64,000 nucleotides of DNA from Nostoc sp. PCC 7524 (GCF_000316645.1 NC_019684.1:1922001-1986000), one strand, 5' to 3'; positions 9,571 through 18,634 are shown, counted from the first letter of the stretch. Numbers and translations are program-made. The notes: a model not told the origin generated them from the letters alone.

Positions 9571-10563
9571 ATGACTAGCAACTTAGAAGCTCAACTTTTA
9601 GCACTGCGGCAGGAAGGAGAACAAGCGATCGCCGCCGCCGATACCCTGGAACGCTTAGAGGAACTCAGAGTTAACTATCTGGGTAAAAAAGGGCAGCTAG
9701 GGGCGCTGTTGCGAAGTATGGGACAGATGAGTGCGGAGGAAAGACCGAAAATTGGCGCGATCGCCAATACAGTTAAGGAAGCCCTACAAGCCAGTTTAGA
9801 CCAGCAACGCGCTACCTTAGAAAATGCCCAAATTCAGGCACAACTAGAGGCAGAAACCCTAGATGTAACTATGCCGGGTATCTACCGTCCCCAAGGTCGC
9901 ATTCATCCTTTAAATGGCATTATTGACCGGGCTTTTGATATCTTTGTCGGCATGGGCTACACTGTGGCGCAAGGGCCGGAAATGGAAACAGATTATTACA
10001 ATTTCGAGGCTCTGAATACTCCACCCGATCACCCCGCCCGTGATATGCAGGATACTTTCTACCTGCCCGACGGTAATCTTTTACGGACTCACACCTCATC
10101 AGTACAAATTCGGTACATGGAAAAAGAGGAACCACCAATTAGAATTGTGGCTCCAGGGCGAGTTTATCGGCGCGATAATGTTGATGCTACTCACTCTGCC
10201 GTCTTCCATCAAATTGAGTTGTTAGCCATTGATGAGGGACTGACTTTTACAGACCTCAAAGGCACTATCAAAGTGTTTTTACAAGCAATGTTTGGTGACT
10301 TACCTATTCGCTTCCGTGCTAGTTATTTCCCGTTTACTGAACCATCGGCTGAGGTAGATTTGCAGTGGAATGGGCGTTGGTTAGAAGTCATGGGCTGCGG
10401 CATGGTCGATCCAAATGTGATGAAATCTGTAGGTTATGACCCAGAAATTTACACCGGATTTGCGGCTGGTTTTGGTGTAGAACGCTTTGCAATGGTGTTA
10501 CATCAAATCGATGACATCCGCCGTCTTTATGCCAGTGATTTGCGCTTTTTGCGGCAATTTTAA
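9571..10563 (+). CDS. pheS: Phenylalanine--tRNA ligase alpha subunit
   Basis: PheS forms the catalytic part of the alpha2beta2 phenylalanyl-tRNA synthetase. The 330-residue protein has the N-terminal coiled-coil (about 1-90), the class II motif 2 region ([16 protein letters not shown]) and motif 3 ([19 protein letters not shown]), ending in LRFLRQF as usual. pheT is not adjacent, which is normal in cyanobacteria. The gene stands alone behind a repeat-rich leader. Confidence 0.97.
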   Translation: MTSNLEAQLLALRQEGEQAIAAADTLERLEELRVNYLGKKGQLGALLRSMGQMSAEERPKIGAIANTVKEALQASLDQQRATLENAQIQAQLEAETLDVTMPGIYRPQGRIHPLNGIIDRAFDIFVGMGYTVAQGPEMETDYYNFEALNTPPDHPARDMQDTFYLPDGNLLRTHTSSVQIRYMEKEEPPIRIVAPGRVYRRDNVDATHSAVFHQIELLAIDEGLTFTDLKGTIKVFLQAMFGDLPIRFRASYFPFTEPSAEVDLQWNGRWLEVMGCGMVDPNVMKSVGYDPEIYTGFAAGFGVERFAMVLHQIDDIRRLYASDLRFLRQF

Positions 10564-10650
10564 AACATGAAGAGTTATGAGTTATGAGTCATAAATAACA
10601 CTCAACTTATAACTCTGAACTTTTATTGACAATCTGATCATATAAATATA

Positions 10651-11124
10651 ATGTATCGAGTTTTAGTATTTGGTAATTCCGGTTCAGGAAAAAGCACCTT
10701 AGCACATAAATTGGGGCGTAATCTTGATATTCCAGTTCTCGACCTCGATACTATTGCATGGGAACACCATCAAATTGCTGTACGCCGTTCTCAAGAAGAT
10801 GCAGCCAAAGATTTACTAGAATTTATCAACAACAATAATTCTTGGATAATTGAAGGTTGTTATAGTACCCTGATCGCAATTGGTCTAGAATTTGCAACCG
10901 AAATTTATTTTCTCAATCCAGGGATTGAGAAATGTTTAGAAAATAACATTAATCGACCTTGGGAAGCTCATAAATTTAAATCACCTGAAGAACAAGCAGA
11001 AACTTTTGAGTTTCTCCAGAGTTGGATAAAACAATATGAAACTCGTGATGATGAATTTGGTTATTCATCTCATCGCGCATTATTTGAAGGTTTTAATGGT
11101 AAAAAACATGAAATTATGGGATAA
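10651..11124 (+). CDS. Small P-loop NTPase (adenylate kinase-like)
   Basis: This is a 157-residue protein with an N-terminal Walker A motif GNSGSGKST preceded by a beta strand, a VLDLDT strand and the conserved WIIEGCYS segment. This pattern is seen in kinase-like AAA proteins often labelled FlaR-like or shikimate-kinase-like. The substrate is unknown. The following Uma2-type gene begins three bases after its stop, so the two are probably co-transcribed. Confidence 0.7.
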   Translation: MYRVLVFGNSGSGKSTLAHKLGRNLDIPVLDLDTIAWEHHQIAVRRSQEDAAKDLLEFINNNNSWIIEGCYSTLIAIGLEFATEIYFLNPGIEKCLENNINRPWEAHKFKSPEEQAETFEFLQSWIKQYETRDDEFGYSSHRALFEGFNGKKHEIMG

Positions 11125-11127
11125 GTT

Positions 11128-11706
11128 ATGACATCACTAACATTAAATCTCAATTCTGTAATTAAACTGACTAGAGAACAGTTCTATCAATTATGTGTAG
11201 AAAATCCTGATTTAAAATTAGAACGCAATGCCCAGGGAGAATTAATTATCATGCCACCAACAGGAGGGGAAACAGGTAGAAGTAATGTGAATTTAATTCT
11301 ACAAATAGCATCATGGAATGAACAAAATCAACTTGGTGAAGTTTTTGATTCATCTACTGGATTTACTTTACCAAATGGGGCTGATCGTTCTCCTGATGTA
11401 TCTTGGGTAGAAAAATCTCGCTGGGAGGCTTTGACTAAAGAACAAAGAGAAAAATTTCTGCCTCTATGCCCAGATTTTGTGATTGAAATCATGTCACCAT
11501 CTGATACTTTGAAAAAAGTTCAAGATAAAATGAATGAGTATATGTTAAATGGGTGTCGCTTGGGTTGGTTAATCAATCGCAAAAAGCAAGAAGTAGAAAT
11601 TTATCGTCATGGACAAGAAGTAGAAGTGTTAAAATTACCTCAAAGTCTTTCTGGTGAAAATGTATTACCTGGATTTGTACTCAATCTGCAACGCATTTGG
11701 GAGTAA
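11128..11706 (+). CDS. Uma2-family (DUF820) restriction-endonuclease-like protein
   Basis: The 192-residue product has the standard Uma2 layout: LTREQFYQLCVENPDLKLE at the N-terminus, then MPPTGGETG, the acidic site GADRSPDVSWV and PDFVIEIMSPSDTL, and a Lys-containing strand near LINRKKQEVEIY. These residues make a PD-(D/E)XK nuclease fold. The family is hugely expanded in Nostoc-like genomes and its biological role is unsettled. Three bases separate it from the upstream NTPase gene. Confidence 0.85.
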   Translation: MTSLTLNLNSVIKLTREQFYQLCVENPDLKLERNAQGELIIMPPTGGETGRSNVNLILQIASWNEQNQLGEVFDSSTGFTLPNGADRSPDVSWVEKSRWEALTKEQREKFLPLCPDFVIEIMSPSDTLKKVQDKMNEYMLNGCRLGWLINRKKQEVEIYRHGQEVEVLKLPQSLSGENVLPGFVLNLQRIWE

Positions 11707-11830
11707 CAAATCCAGTTGCTCAGTAATTTTGTAAAATAAGAGGCTCTTTGAAAAGTGGTAAAGTGTGATTTTAGGCGCAAGTAGTCCAGAATTACTCTTA
11801 AAAAATCTCACGACTCAGTTTTTACACTTG

Positions 11831-12226
11831 CTATTTGTTTGCGACCATTTTTCTGGCTTGGTCTAGAAGCCTCGAAGTTTCTTCTGTAAGTGCTTTTTCT
11901 TGAGTTTCTAGTTCTTTGAGACGAGTATATAAAACTTCTATTCTTCTTTCAGGAGATAACCCTTTAAGAAAATCTACTGGAATCACATTAGACTCTCCAC
12001 TCAACCAAGTCAGTAATCTTTGGAGTTTTATCCGATTTCCAGCTTGAATCTTAGGATTGACTAATCTTTTTTCAATAGCCGCTACTAAACCAGGGGTAGG
12101 ATATTCATTTAATCCGCACTGAACTGACACAGCATCTAAACTTTTGACAAGTTCTTTAATCGTGTAGTCGGAAAGACCAAAAGCTTGTAGATGAAGCTTT
12201 GTAATTTTTTTAGTATCATTGCCCAT
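11831..12226 (-). CDS. Hypothetical protein, third gene of the HNH cluster
   Basis: I do not recognise this 131-residue protein. The start is set at the ATG before GNDTKKITKLHLQ because a strong ribosome-binding site (AAGGAGGT) precedes it. An upstream extension of 22 codons is unlikely. The N-terminal half contains the helical segment FGLSDYTIKELVKSL and NPKIQAGNRIKLQRLL. The C-terminal third is a predicted coiled coil rich in Leu, Glu and Lys. It overlaps the preceding small gene by 11 bp, implying coupled translation with it and with the HNH nuclease gene further upstream. Confidence 0.6.
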   Translation of the reverse strand: MGNDTKKITKLHLQAFGLSDYTIKELVKSLDAVSVQCGLNEYPTPGLVAAIEKRLVNPKIQAGNRIKLQRLLTWLSGESNVIPVDFLKGLSPERRIEVLYTRLKELETQEKALTEETSRLLDQARKMVANK

Positions 12227-12584
12227 TTCTACCTCCTTGGTTTTTCCCTGAAACTTGGTTAAGAAGATCAGCGATATATGCTGCCTGTTCATTTATTGTA
12301 GCTCTCAATGTCGGAACTAGCTTGGCAGCATAAAATTCCTGAACAGTTGTTAACTGCTCGATTAAGCCCTGAATCATCTCTTTTTGGCGAACATTGACTC
12401 TCTTTTGTGCTGCAAGCTCGTAATTACGCTTTTTCAAGTCTGAGCCAGCATAGCGAATCATACACAGAATCACCTCATCTCTGGTGGTCACGGTATCTTG
12501 AGAGCCTTCAATAGCCCGCTTTATATCGGCTTGTGTCCATCCAAATTCATCTGCAAGTTGTTTGATTAATTGTTGATTAGCCAT
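12216..12584 (-). CDS. Hypothetical helical protein, second gene of the HNH cluster
   Basis: I do not recognise this protein of about 122 residues. Its N-terminus (LADEFGWTQADIKRAIEG) looks like a helix-turn-helix and resembles in pattern the FGLSDYTIKEL segment of the next gene. The rest is long amphipathic helix with few breaks. The ATG 17 bp after the HNH stop is chosen. Five codons upstream an alternative start would nearly abut that stop. Close spacing suggests one transcript for all three genes. Confidence 0.6.
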   Translation of the reverse strand: MANQQLIKQLADEFGWTQADIKRAIEGSQDTVTTRDEVILCMIRYAGSDLKKRNYELAAQKRVNVRQKEMIQGLIEQLTTVQEFYAAKLVPTLRATINEQAAYIADLLNQVSGKNQGGRNGQ

Positions 12585-12601
12585 ATAGAATCTTACCAAT
12601 A

Positions 12602-12973
12602 TTATGAAAAGTCAACTATTTTTGTTCCAATTTCAAGATTACAACTAGGATGTAACAATCTGAAGTTTTCAGGTTTGTTAGCAGCCGAACCAAAGTCTTT
12701 TAATGGAAGAACATGATGTACAACAGCATCCGCAAAACGAAGGGATTCACCACACGCAGAACATTTACCTTCTTGATATTGAAATTGCTTCTGTTTCCAG
12801 GTTTTTCCGGCATTGCTTTGAAGCCACTTATTAAACTCCTTACGTGGGTCAATAACTGATTTTGCTTTGGACAATTTCTCCGCCGTAATTTGACGAATTT
12901 CTTCTTCTTGTGCAAGAAGCACTATCAACTCACTGTACAATCGAGCTAAGTTATCTGCTGAACCGTTACTCAT
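12602..12973 (-). CDS. HNH endonuclease-family protein
   Basis: The 123-residue protein has a helical N-terminus (about 1-60) and a compact HNH domain. A zinc pair CSACG is followed by VVHHVLPLKDFG, then N-P-E-N-FRLLHPSCN, giving the His-Asn-His catalytic frame and a second Cys. HNH domains nick or cut DNA. It is the first gene of a tight three-gene set with two unrecognised helical proteins. No integrase, capsid or methylase gene is nearby, so its origin (defence, phage relic or selfish element) is open. Confidence 0.8.
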   Translation of the reverse strand: MSNGSADNLARLYSELIVLLAQEEEIRQITAEKLSKAKSVIDPRKEFNKWLQSNAGKTWKQKQFQYQEGKCSACGESLRFADAVVHHVLPLKDFGSAANKPENFRLLHPSCNLEIGTKIVDFS

Positions 12974-13157
12974 ACTTCTTCAGGTTGTTATTGAATAGGA
13001 AATTTGTACTTTCTATATTCATCATTCTTCCCCAAAATTGAGTGGAAATAACTATTACTTTGCATTCATTTGATAAACTATGTTAATCTTTATATTAACT
13101 TGTTTTTTTAAAATTTAGTATAGCAGAATAATTTATTATTCACCTTAAAATTGTTAA

Positions 13158-14600
13158 TTAACGACAATTATCGCAATGTCCACAACGCCAGTTAGTGGCT
13201 TCTTTGGCAAAACCAAAAGCATTCAATAAAAATTGCCAACGGCATTGTTTAGTATTTAAATATTGAGTCATTTGTTGAGCAGCGTGTAATTGTGTGGGTG
13301 GCTGGTTTTTGGCTTTGTGTTCTATTTTGTAATGGAAAGGGTCAAGCCAGTTTAATTGTCCACTACTATGCAGTAAAGCTAATGCGATCGCACTATCGGG
13401 AAATTGTTTAGTTATCGCGTTAACTTCACCTTGTGCTGGGAGTTTTTTGATTAACTGCTGGGCTTTTTGCTGCTGCGATCGCATTTGTTCTTGAAAAAAC
13501 TGTTGTCTTTGTTTATCATCTGGATCTAGCCACCCTGTAGGCTCACTTATCAATGTCAAAGCCTCAGCCGGTTTACCATCTCTACCACCACGCCCAATTT
13601 CCTGCACATATTCAGATAACAGATGCGGTGCGTGATAGTGGACAACCCAGCGCACATTAGGCTTATTTATCCCCATGCCAAAGGCGCAGGTACACACCAC
13701 AAACGGAATTTTATCACCCAACCAACTCGCTTCCACTTCCCGGCGTTCTGTTGCACCTAAACCCGCGTGATAACTAGCGGTTTTGTAACCCATCTCTGCT
13801 AACCAAGCAGCTAAATTTTCACTATCTCGCCGAGTGCGAACATAAATTAATCCGGCTTGTTTTGGTCGATTTTGAATAAATTTGATTAATTGTTGTTTTC
13901 TTCCCCTTGGTGTCCAAGCGATGCGAACAGTAGGATGCAAATTTGGACGGTAAGGATTGAGGCGAAATATTTCCGGTTGTTGTAATTGTAAAACGGTTTG
14001 AATAGTTTTTTGCGCTAAGGGGTCAGCCGTGGCGGTAAATGCAGCAATGCTGATTTTTGTTCCTGGTGGCTTATGTTTGAGTAATGCAGGTCTGACAGCC
14101 CCTAATCTGCGGTAAGCTGGGCGAAAGGTTTCACCCCACTGTACTAAACAATGGGCTTCATCGAGAATTAAGCCGTTAATTTGCACTTGTGGCTGACATA
14201 ATCTTTCCCAGACTGGCGGACTTAATAAAGTTTCTGGTGATAAATACAGTAATCTTAGTTGTTGTTTTTCTAATGCTTGCAGTGTTGCACGGCGTTGGGA
14301 TGATGGTAATTCACTATGCAATAATGCAGCTTTTTGTTGACGTTCAATTAATTCCTGTACTTGATTTTCCATCAGTGCCACTAATGGGGATACTACCAAA
14401 GTTAAGCCAGTTTGTAATAATGCAGGTAGTTGAAAACAAATTGATTTTCCGCCTCCAGTGGGCATAATTATGAGTGCATCTTTTTGGTTTAATAAACTGT
14501 TGACGATTTCTCCCTGTGGCGAACGGAAATCATCATAACCCCAAATTTTTTGAAAAGTAGCGCGGACTTCTTCCCAAGATTTTGTTTTTTGATTATTCAT
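13158..14600 (-). CDS. ATP-dependent DNA helicase of the RecQ family (short form)
   Basis: The 480-residue protein has the RecQ helicase motifs: Walker A MPTGGGKSICFQLP, the DEAH box LDEAHCLVQWGE, motif III AFTATAD, motif V CTCAFGMGINKPNVR and motif VI QEIGRGGRDGKP. The C-terminal end holds the zinc-binding cysteines (CRWQFLLNAFG and CGHCDNCR). The winged-helix and HRDC domains of full-length RecQ are missing, as in the short RecQ homologues of cyanobacteria. It would unwind recombination or repair intermediates 3' to 5'. Confidence 0.9.
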   Translation of the reverse strand: MNNQKTKSWEEVRATFQKIWGYDDFRSPQGEIVNSLLNQKDALIIMPTGGGKSICFQLPALLQTGLTLVVSPLVALMENQVQELIERQQKAALLHSELPSSQRRATLQALEKQQLRLLYLSPETLLSPPVWERLCQPQVQINGLILDEAHCLVQWGETFRPAYRRLGAVRPALLKHKPPGTKISIAAFTATADPLAQKTIQTVLQLQQPEIFRLNPYRPNLHPTVRIAWTPRGRKQQLIKFIQNRPKQAGLIYVRTRRDSENLAAWLAEMGYKTASYHAGLGATERREVEASWLGDKIPFVVCTCAFGMGINKPNVRWVVHYHAPHLLSEYVQEIGRGGRDGKPAEALTLISEPTGWLDPDDKQRQQFFQEQMRSQQQKAQQLIKKLPAQGEVNAITKQFPDSAIALALLHSSGQLNWLDPFHYKIEHKAKNQPPTQLHAAQQMTQYLNTKQCRWQFLLNAFGFAKEATNWRCGHCDNCR

Positions 14601-14667
14601 AAAAGGTAGTAGATGCCCATGTTTTGAATTTACACGCTACTACCTAAATTCTGGCTCAGTAATCTTC

Positions 14668-14859
14668 TCAGATATTAACAATAGGTAAACCATCTCCCTG
14701 GAGAGTAGCAATATAACCTGTTATTGCTTCTTTAATATTTACAAGTGCTTCTTCTTTTGTTTTTCCTTGGCTGACACAACCTTCGAGGCTAGGACATTCT
14801 ACAATCCAGTAGCCATCCTCGTCTCGATACATGATTACTTGCCTAATATTCTGGTTCAT
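14668..14859 (-). CDS. HicB-like antitoxin, orphan
   Basis: This 63-residue protein has the HicB partial-RNase-H-like fold signature: a YRDEDGYWIVECPSLEGC strand pair followed by SQGKTKEEALVNIKEAI. HicB antitoxins normally pair with a small double-stranded-RNA-binding HicA toxin. No HicA-like frame is present on either side (dapF-like upstream, recQ downstream), so it appears to be a solitary regulator or a remnant. Confidence 0.75.
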   Translation of the reverse strand: MNQNIRQVIMYRDEDGYWIVECPSLEGCVSQGKTKEEALVNIKEAITGYIATLQGDGLPIVNI

Positions 14860-14904
14860 GATGAAAAGCTATATAATCACTTTTAATTTTACCGTTAACC
14901 AAAG

Positions 14905-15750
14905 TTAGGCATAGGTAAATAATTCCTCTGATAATTCTCCTTGAGCAACTTTTGTAACAGAACCAGTCATAGAGATGTTAAAGTCATCTTTAATCTGAAT
15001 CAGAATTTCTCCCCCAGGCATTTTTACGGTAATTTCAGAATCACATAAACCAAGTTTATGTGCAGTAGCCGCCGCCGCACTGCTACTACTACCTGATGCT
15101 AAAGTGTAACCTGCGCCTCTTTCCCAAATTTCAATTTGAATAGTATTTCTATCTAATACTTTCATAAATTGCACATTAGTGCGATTGGGAAATAAAGGAT
15201 GAACTTCTAAAATTGAACCATATTCTTTTGCAATATCTGGACTGATTTCAGCTAAAAGAACCACGCAGTGCGGATTACCAATAGTCGCTGCACAAAAAGA
15301 AAAAGTTTGATCACCAACAGTTATTTGTTCTTTAATTACTTCTCGGTTATCTCCTGCTACGGGAATATCTTGACTCCAAAAGCTGACTTTCCCCATCTCA
15401 ACCTGGACTGTTTTACCTGCATCTTTGATCACAGATTTTACTATTCCACCCGCAGTTTCAATTGAGAATGGCTCTTCGTCAACAAGTCCCATATCCCAAA
15501 GGAAACGGGAGAAAATCCGCAGTCCATTACCACTTTTTTCGGCTTCACTTCCATCGGGGTTGAAGATGCGTAAGGCGAATTTTGCTGTGTTTGATGGTAG
15601 CAGCCCCAACAAAATACCATCAGAGCCGATACCAAAATTACGGTTGCAAATTATTTTAATTTTTTCAGGGGTTAAATCAAATGATAAATCTTGGGGATTG
15701 ATAACTAAATAATCATTACCCAAAGCATGATATTTATAAAATTTCAACAT
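14905..15750 (-). CDS. Diaminopimelate epimerase homologue lacking both catalytic cysteines
   Basis: The 281-residue protein has the two-lobed DapF fold: HALGNDYLVI at the start, FNPDGSEAEKSGNGLRIF, and ERGAGYTLASGSSSSAA near the end. In true DapF two cysteines, one per lobe (Cys73 and Cys217 in the Haemophilus enzyme), act as acid and base. Here both positions are Ser (residues 73 and 219, read from AGT and TCA codons), and the Glu of the usual GAGET motif is Tyr. Length and the remaining motifs are intact, so this is not simple decay. It is more likely a paralogue with a different reaction or a binding role than the main lysine-pathway epimerase. Confidence 0.85.
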   Translation of the reverse strand: MLKFYKYHALGNDYLVINPQDLSFDLTPEKIKIICNRNFGIGSDGILLGLLPSNTAKFALRIFNPDGSEAEKSGNGLRIFSRFLWDMGLVDEEPFSIETAGGIVKSVIKDAGKTVQVEMGKVSFWSQDIPVAGDNREVIKEQITVGDQTFSFCAATIGNPHCVVLLAEISPDIAKEYGSILEVHPLFPNRTNVQFMKVLDRNTIQIEIWERGAGYTLASGSSSSAAAATAHKLGLCDSEITVKMPGGEILIQIKDDFNISMTGSVTKVAQGELSEELFTYA

Positions 15751-15781
15751 TTGAAACTAGCGGTGAGACTGTCTTTAATCG

Positions 15782-15994
15782 CTACTGCTTTTTTGCAGCT
15801 TCTAGCTGTTGGCGAATTGCGGCTTGAATTTTTTCATCAAAATCAGGATCGTCGGGACTAGCAATAATTTTGTGTGGTTGCTGATTAAGTCTATCTAGGT
15901 ATGCTAGAAAAGCAGCTTTATCCTGGCGATTCCTGAGAAAGTATTGTTTTAATTCTGCATCTGACATTGCACTATAATTAACTTGGCTCATCAA
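15782..15994 (-). CDS. Small protein resembling DUF6887
   Basis: This 70-residue protein carries MSDAELKQYFLRNRQDKAAF and AYLDRLNQQP, followed by an acidic DDPDFDEKIQAAI tail. I associate the pattern with a small cyanobacterial family (DUF6887) usually encoded next to a DUF6888 gene. Its start overlaps the stop of the upstream partner by four bases (ATGA), a sign of coupled translation. The function is unknown. The antitoxin-like size and pairing suggest a two-gene regulatory or toxin-antitoxin module, which is inference. Confidence 0.6.
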   Translation of the reverse strand: MMSQVNYSAMSDAELKQYFLRNRQDKAAFLAYLDRLNQQPHKIIASPDDPDFDEKIQAAIRQQLEAAKKQ

Positions 15995-16209
15995 AATACC
16001 TCTCCATTGGGTAGTATTTGAAACTCAAGCTCTTCGTTATGTCCGGCTAGAATATAAATGTTCAAAGTTCGGTTATCTAAGCATATCAGATGTATTGGCT
16101 GAAGCATAGTATAAGTCAGTTGATAACCAACGCGATATAAACTCTTTAATTGAGCCTCAGTAGCCTCTCTAGTCAGTACAATTCGCAATTCGCAATTCGC
16201 AATTCGCAA
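15991..16209 (-). CDS. Small protein resembling DUF6888
   Basis: The open frame gives 72 residues, but the first ten or so are encoded by an AATTGCG tandem repeat and the first codon would be TTG, so the true start is uncertain. The conserved-looking part (AQLKSLYRVGYQLTYTMLQPIHLI, then NIYILAG and IQ-like strands ending in LPNGEVF) fits the DUF6888 partner of the downstream gene. The repeat may have invaded the 5' end of the gene. Confidence 0.55.
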   Translation of the reverse strand: MRIANCELRIVLTREATEAQLKSLYRVGYQLTYTMLQPIHLICLDNRTLNIYILAGHNEELEFQILPNGEVF

Positions 16210-16212
16210 TTA
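16180..16212. repeat. Tandem AATTCGC repeat at the 5' end of the DUF6888-like gene
   Basis: The heptamer AATTCGC is repeated four times in a row immediately before the hairpin at 16216. It belongs to the STRR class of heptanucleotide repeats and is read through as part of the adjacent open frame. Confidence 0.7.
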
Positions 16213-16215
16213 ATG

Positions 16216-16234
16216 CCCACGGATAAATCCGGGG
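16216..16234. repeat. IS200/IS605-like subterminal hairpin remnant
   Basis: CCCACGGATAAATCCGGGG forms a nine-base stem with one mismatch and an AA loop. Such short hairpins near CCCACGGAT are typical of the ends of IS200/IS605 elements and of their transposase-less derivatives. No transposase frame is present here, so this would be a leftover end or a miniature derivative. Confidence 0.4.
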
Positions 16235-16423
16235 GCTTGAACCAAGCAAAGTTTAAAATGTTTCTATCCATAAATAAATTTAGGAGCTTGTACCATCAAG
16301 GAATAATTGGTCAATCAATCCACCTGCTATTTATTTTCACACTCATCGCGTAAAACGGACTCTCATTATTTTAGGGCAAGGTTGAAGAAAAAAATACTGA
16401 CAACAACCTTGACCCTAAAACGT

Positions 16424-18028
16424 TTACACTTGGTTAGCAGTTACTTCTGTTTGCTTCTCTTGCGTTTGCAGTGCTGCATACAAACGATTGAGGGCATTAA
16501 CGTAAGCTTGTGCTGATGCAACTATGATATCGGTATTGGCTGCATGACCCGAAAATACTCGTGATTCATGTCTTAAACGGATAGTCACTTCCCCAATTGC
16601 ATCAATGCCGGCTGTTACTGACTGCACAGAGAACTCAATCAATTGGTTAGGAACGTTTACGACACGGTTAATTGCTTTATAAACCGCGTCTACTGGCCCT
16701 GTGCCAATGGCTGCGTCGGTGAGTTCTTCGCCTGTGGGGGTGCGGAGGGTAACTGTAGCTGTGGGTTGAGCGTTACTACCGCAGGAAACCTGGACTAATT
16801 CTACCCGGAATAAATCGGGTGCTTGTTGAATTTCGTCGTTAACAATGGCTTCCAAGTCCCAATCAGAAATTTCTTTCTTTTTGTCGGCTACTTCTTTGAA
16901 TCGAACAAAGGCTTTATTGAGTTCGGTTTCTGATAGTTCAAAACCTAATTCTTTCAAGCGAGTACGGAAGGCATTACGCCCAGAATGTTTACCCAAAACT
17001 ATTTGATTGTCTGTTAAGCCAATCAATTGAGCGTCCATAATTTCGTAGGTGAGTTTATTTTTCAAAACTCCATCTTGGTGAATACCTGACTCGTGAGCGA
17101 AAGCATTTGCACCGACAATTGCTTTATTTGGCTGGACTAACATTCCCGTCAAATTGGAGACTAAACGGGATGTTTTGTAAATTTGTTTGGTGTCAATATT
17201 GGTGAGGGGTTCTTCAGAATTTTCCGGTCTACCCAAGAAAGGATTAAAATATTGCCTGCGGACGTGCATAGCCATGACTAATTCTTCTAAGGCAGCATTT
17301 CCGGCGCGTTCTCCTATACCATTGATGGTACATTCTAACTGTCTAGCCCCATTTTTGACGGCTTCTAAGAAGTTAGCAACTGCCAAGCCTAAATCATTGT
17401 GTCCGTGAACAGAAATAATTGCTTGGTCGATGTTAGGAACGTTGTCTTTAATGCCCTTAATAATTGCCCCAAATTCGCTGGGTGTGGTGTAACCAACTGT
17501 ATCGGGAATGTTAATTGTTGTTGCACCGGCTGCGATCGCTCGCTCTAAAACTTGGTACAAAAATTCAGGATCAGAGCGTCCTGCATCTTCGGGGGAAAAT
17601 TCCACATCATCGGTGAAACTCTTGGCATAGGCTACCATTTCCTCGGCGATCGCAATTACTTCTGGTCTGCTTTTTTTGAGTTTATATTGCAGGTGAATAT
17701 CAGAAGTAGCAATAAAGGTGTGTATTCTGCCCTTTGCTGCCGGTTTAATCGCTTCAGCTGCGGCTTTAATATCATCATGTCTGGCTCGTGCCAAACTACA
17801 AATTACCGGGCCATTTTCTGTGCCAACAGTTTGAGCAATTTTGCTTACCGCTTCAAAGTCTCCAGGACTCGCAAACGCAAAACCAGCTTCAATGATATCG
17901 ACACCGAGACGGGCTAACTGTTTGGCGATCGCTAACTTTTCATCTATGTTTAATGTTGCCCCTGGACACTGTTCGCCATCGCGGAGTGTCGTATCAAAAA
18001 TGATGATTCTCTCTGGTTGACTGGTCAT
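16424..18028 (-). CDS. leuA: 2-isopropylmalate synthase
   Basis: LeuA condenses acetyl-CoA with 2-ketoisovalerate in the first committed step of leucine synthesis. The 534-residue protein starts with the DRE-TIM signature [17 protein letters not shown] and has the metal-binding HGHND motif. The regulatory C-terminal domain ends with [24 protein letters not shown] sequence, which would bind leucine for feedback inhibition. The length is standard for the long bacterial form. It is monocistronic by position. Confidence 0.97.
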   Translation of the reverse strand: MTSQPERIIIFDTTLRDGEQCPGATLNIDEKLAIAKQLARLGVDIIEAGFAFASPGDFEAVSKIAQTVGTENGPVICSLARARHDDIKAAAEAIKPAAKGRIHTFIATSDIHLQYKLKKSRPEVIAIAEEMVAYAKSFTDDVEFSPEDAGRSDPEFLYQVLERAIAAGATTINIPDTVGYTTPSEFGAIIKGIKDNVPNIDQAIISVHGHNDLGLAVANFLEAVKNGARQLECTINGIGERAGNAALEELVMAMHVRRQYFNPFLGRPENSEEPLTNIDTKQIYKTSRLVSNLTGMLVQPNKAIVGANAFAHESGIHQDGVLKNKLTYEIMDAQLIGLTDNQIVLGKHSGRNAFRTRLKELGFELSETELNKAFVRFKEVADKKKEISDWDLEAIVNDEIQQAPDLFRVELVQVSCGSNAQPTATVTLRTPTGEELTDAAIGTGPVDAVYKAINRVVNVPNQLIEFSVQSVTAGIDAIGEVTIRLRHESRVFSGHAANTDIIVASAQAYVNALNRLYAALQTQEKQTEVTANQV

Positions 18029-18112
18029 TTTGACTTGTAGTTTTAGTTTTACTTTTAATATCGCTTACATTAGTGGTTTTAGGCTTAATTTTGTAAATAA
18101 TTGCTAAGAGTA

Positions 18113-18634
18113 TTAACCTTCTGCTTTCTCTATTTGGTCTCTAATATCATTTAAATCTATATATCTATCTGTGGCATTGCGTAATTCTCTAGCAATCATT
18201 CCCTCTGTTGAGACTACGGTAATATGTGTATTTTTTGAGCGTAATAGTTCAATTGCTCTTTCAAAATCTCCATCACCACTAAATAAAACTACTCGGTCAT
18301 ACTGATCTACGGTGTTAAACATATCTACAACAATTTCAATATCTAAATTAGCTTTTTGTGAATAACGTCCGGACGAATCATCATAATATTCTTTGAGTAT
18401 TTTCGTTCTGACGGTATAACCTAAGCTAATCAGAGCATCTCTAAAACCTCGTTGATCCTGTGGGTCTTTTAAGCCAGTGTACCAGAAGGCATTGATTAAT
18501 GTTGTCTCGGATTGTTCGTTTTTAAAGTATTCTAAGACTCGTCTGGGATCAAAAAACCACCCGTTTTTTTGTTGGGCATAGAACATATTGTTTCCGTCTA
18601 CAAAAATAGACAGACGATTCATTGGAGAACCCAT
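18113..18634 (-). CDS. LabA-like NYN-domain protein
   Basis: The protein of about 173 residues has the NYN/PIN nuclease-like fold: IFVDGNNMFYAQ at the N-terminus, the acidic segment KANLDIEIVVDMFN, and VVLFSGDGDFERAIELL. These Asp residues form the presumed metal site. LabA of Synechococcus (low-amplitude and bright) is a circadian output regulator in the same family, so a role in gene-expression control is possible. The start at the ATG of MGSPMNRL is preferred because AGG lies just upstream. A GTG four codons earlier is less likely. Confidence 0.8.
   Translation of the reverse strand: MGSPMNRLSIFVDGNNMFYAQQKNGWFFDPRRVLEYFKNEQSETTLINAFWYTGLKDPQDQRGFRDALISLGYTVRTKILKEYYDDSSGRYSQKANLDIEIVVDMFNTVDQYDRVVLFSGDGDFERAIELLRSKNTHITVVSTEGMIARELRNATDRYIDLNDIRDQIEKAEG

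Noticed and set aside
16210..16353. Short plus-strand reading frame MPTDKSGGLNQAKF near the hairpin
   Set aside because: The frame begins in the hairpin of the IS-like end and has no protein-like features.
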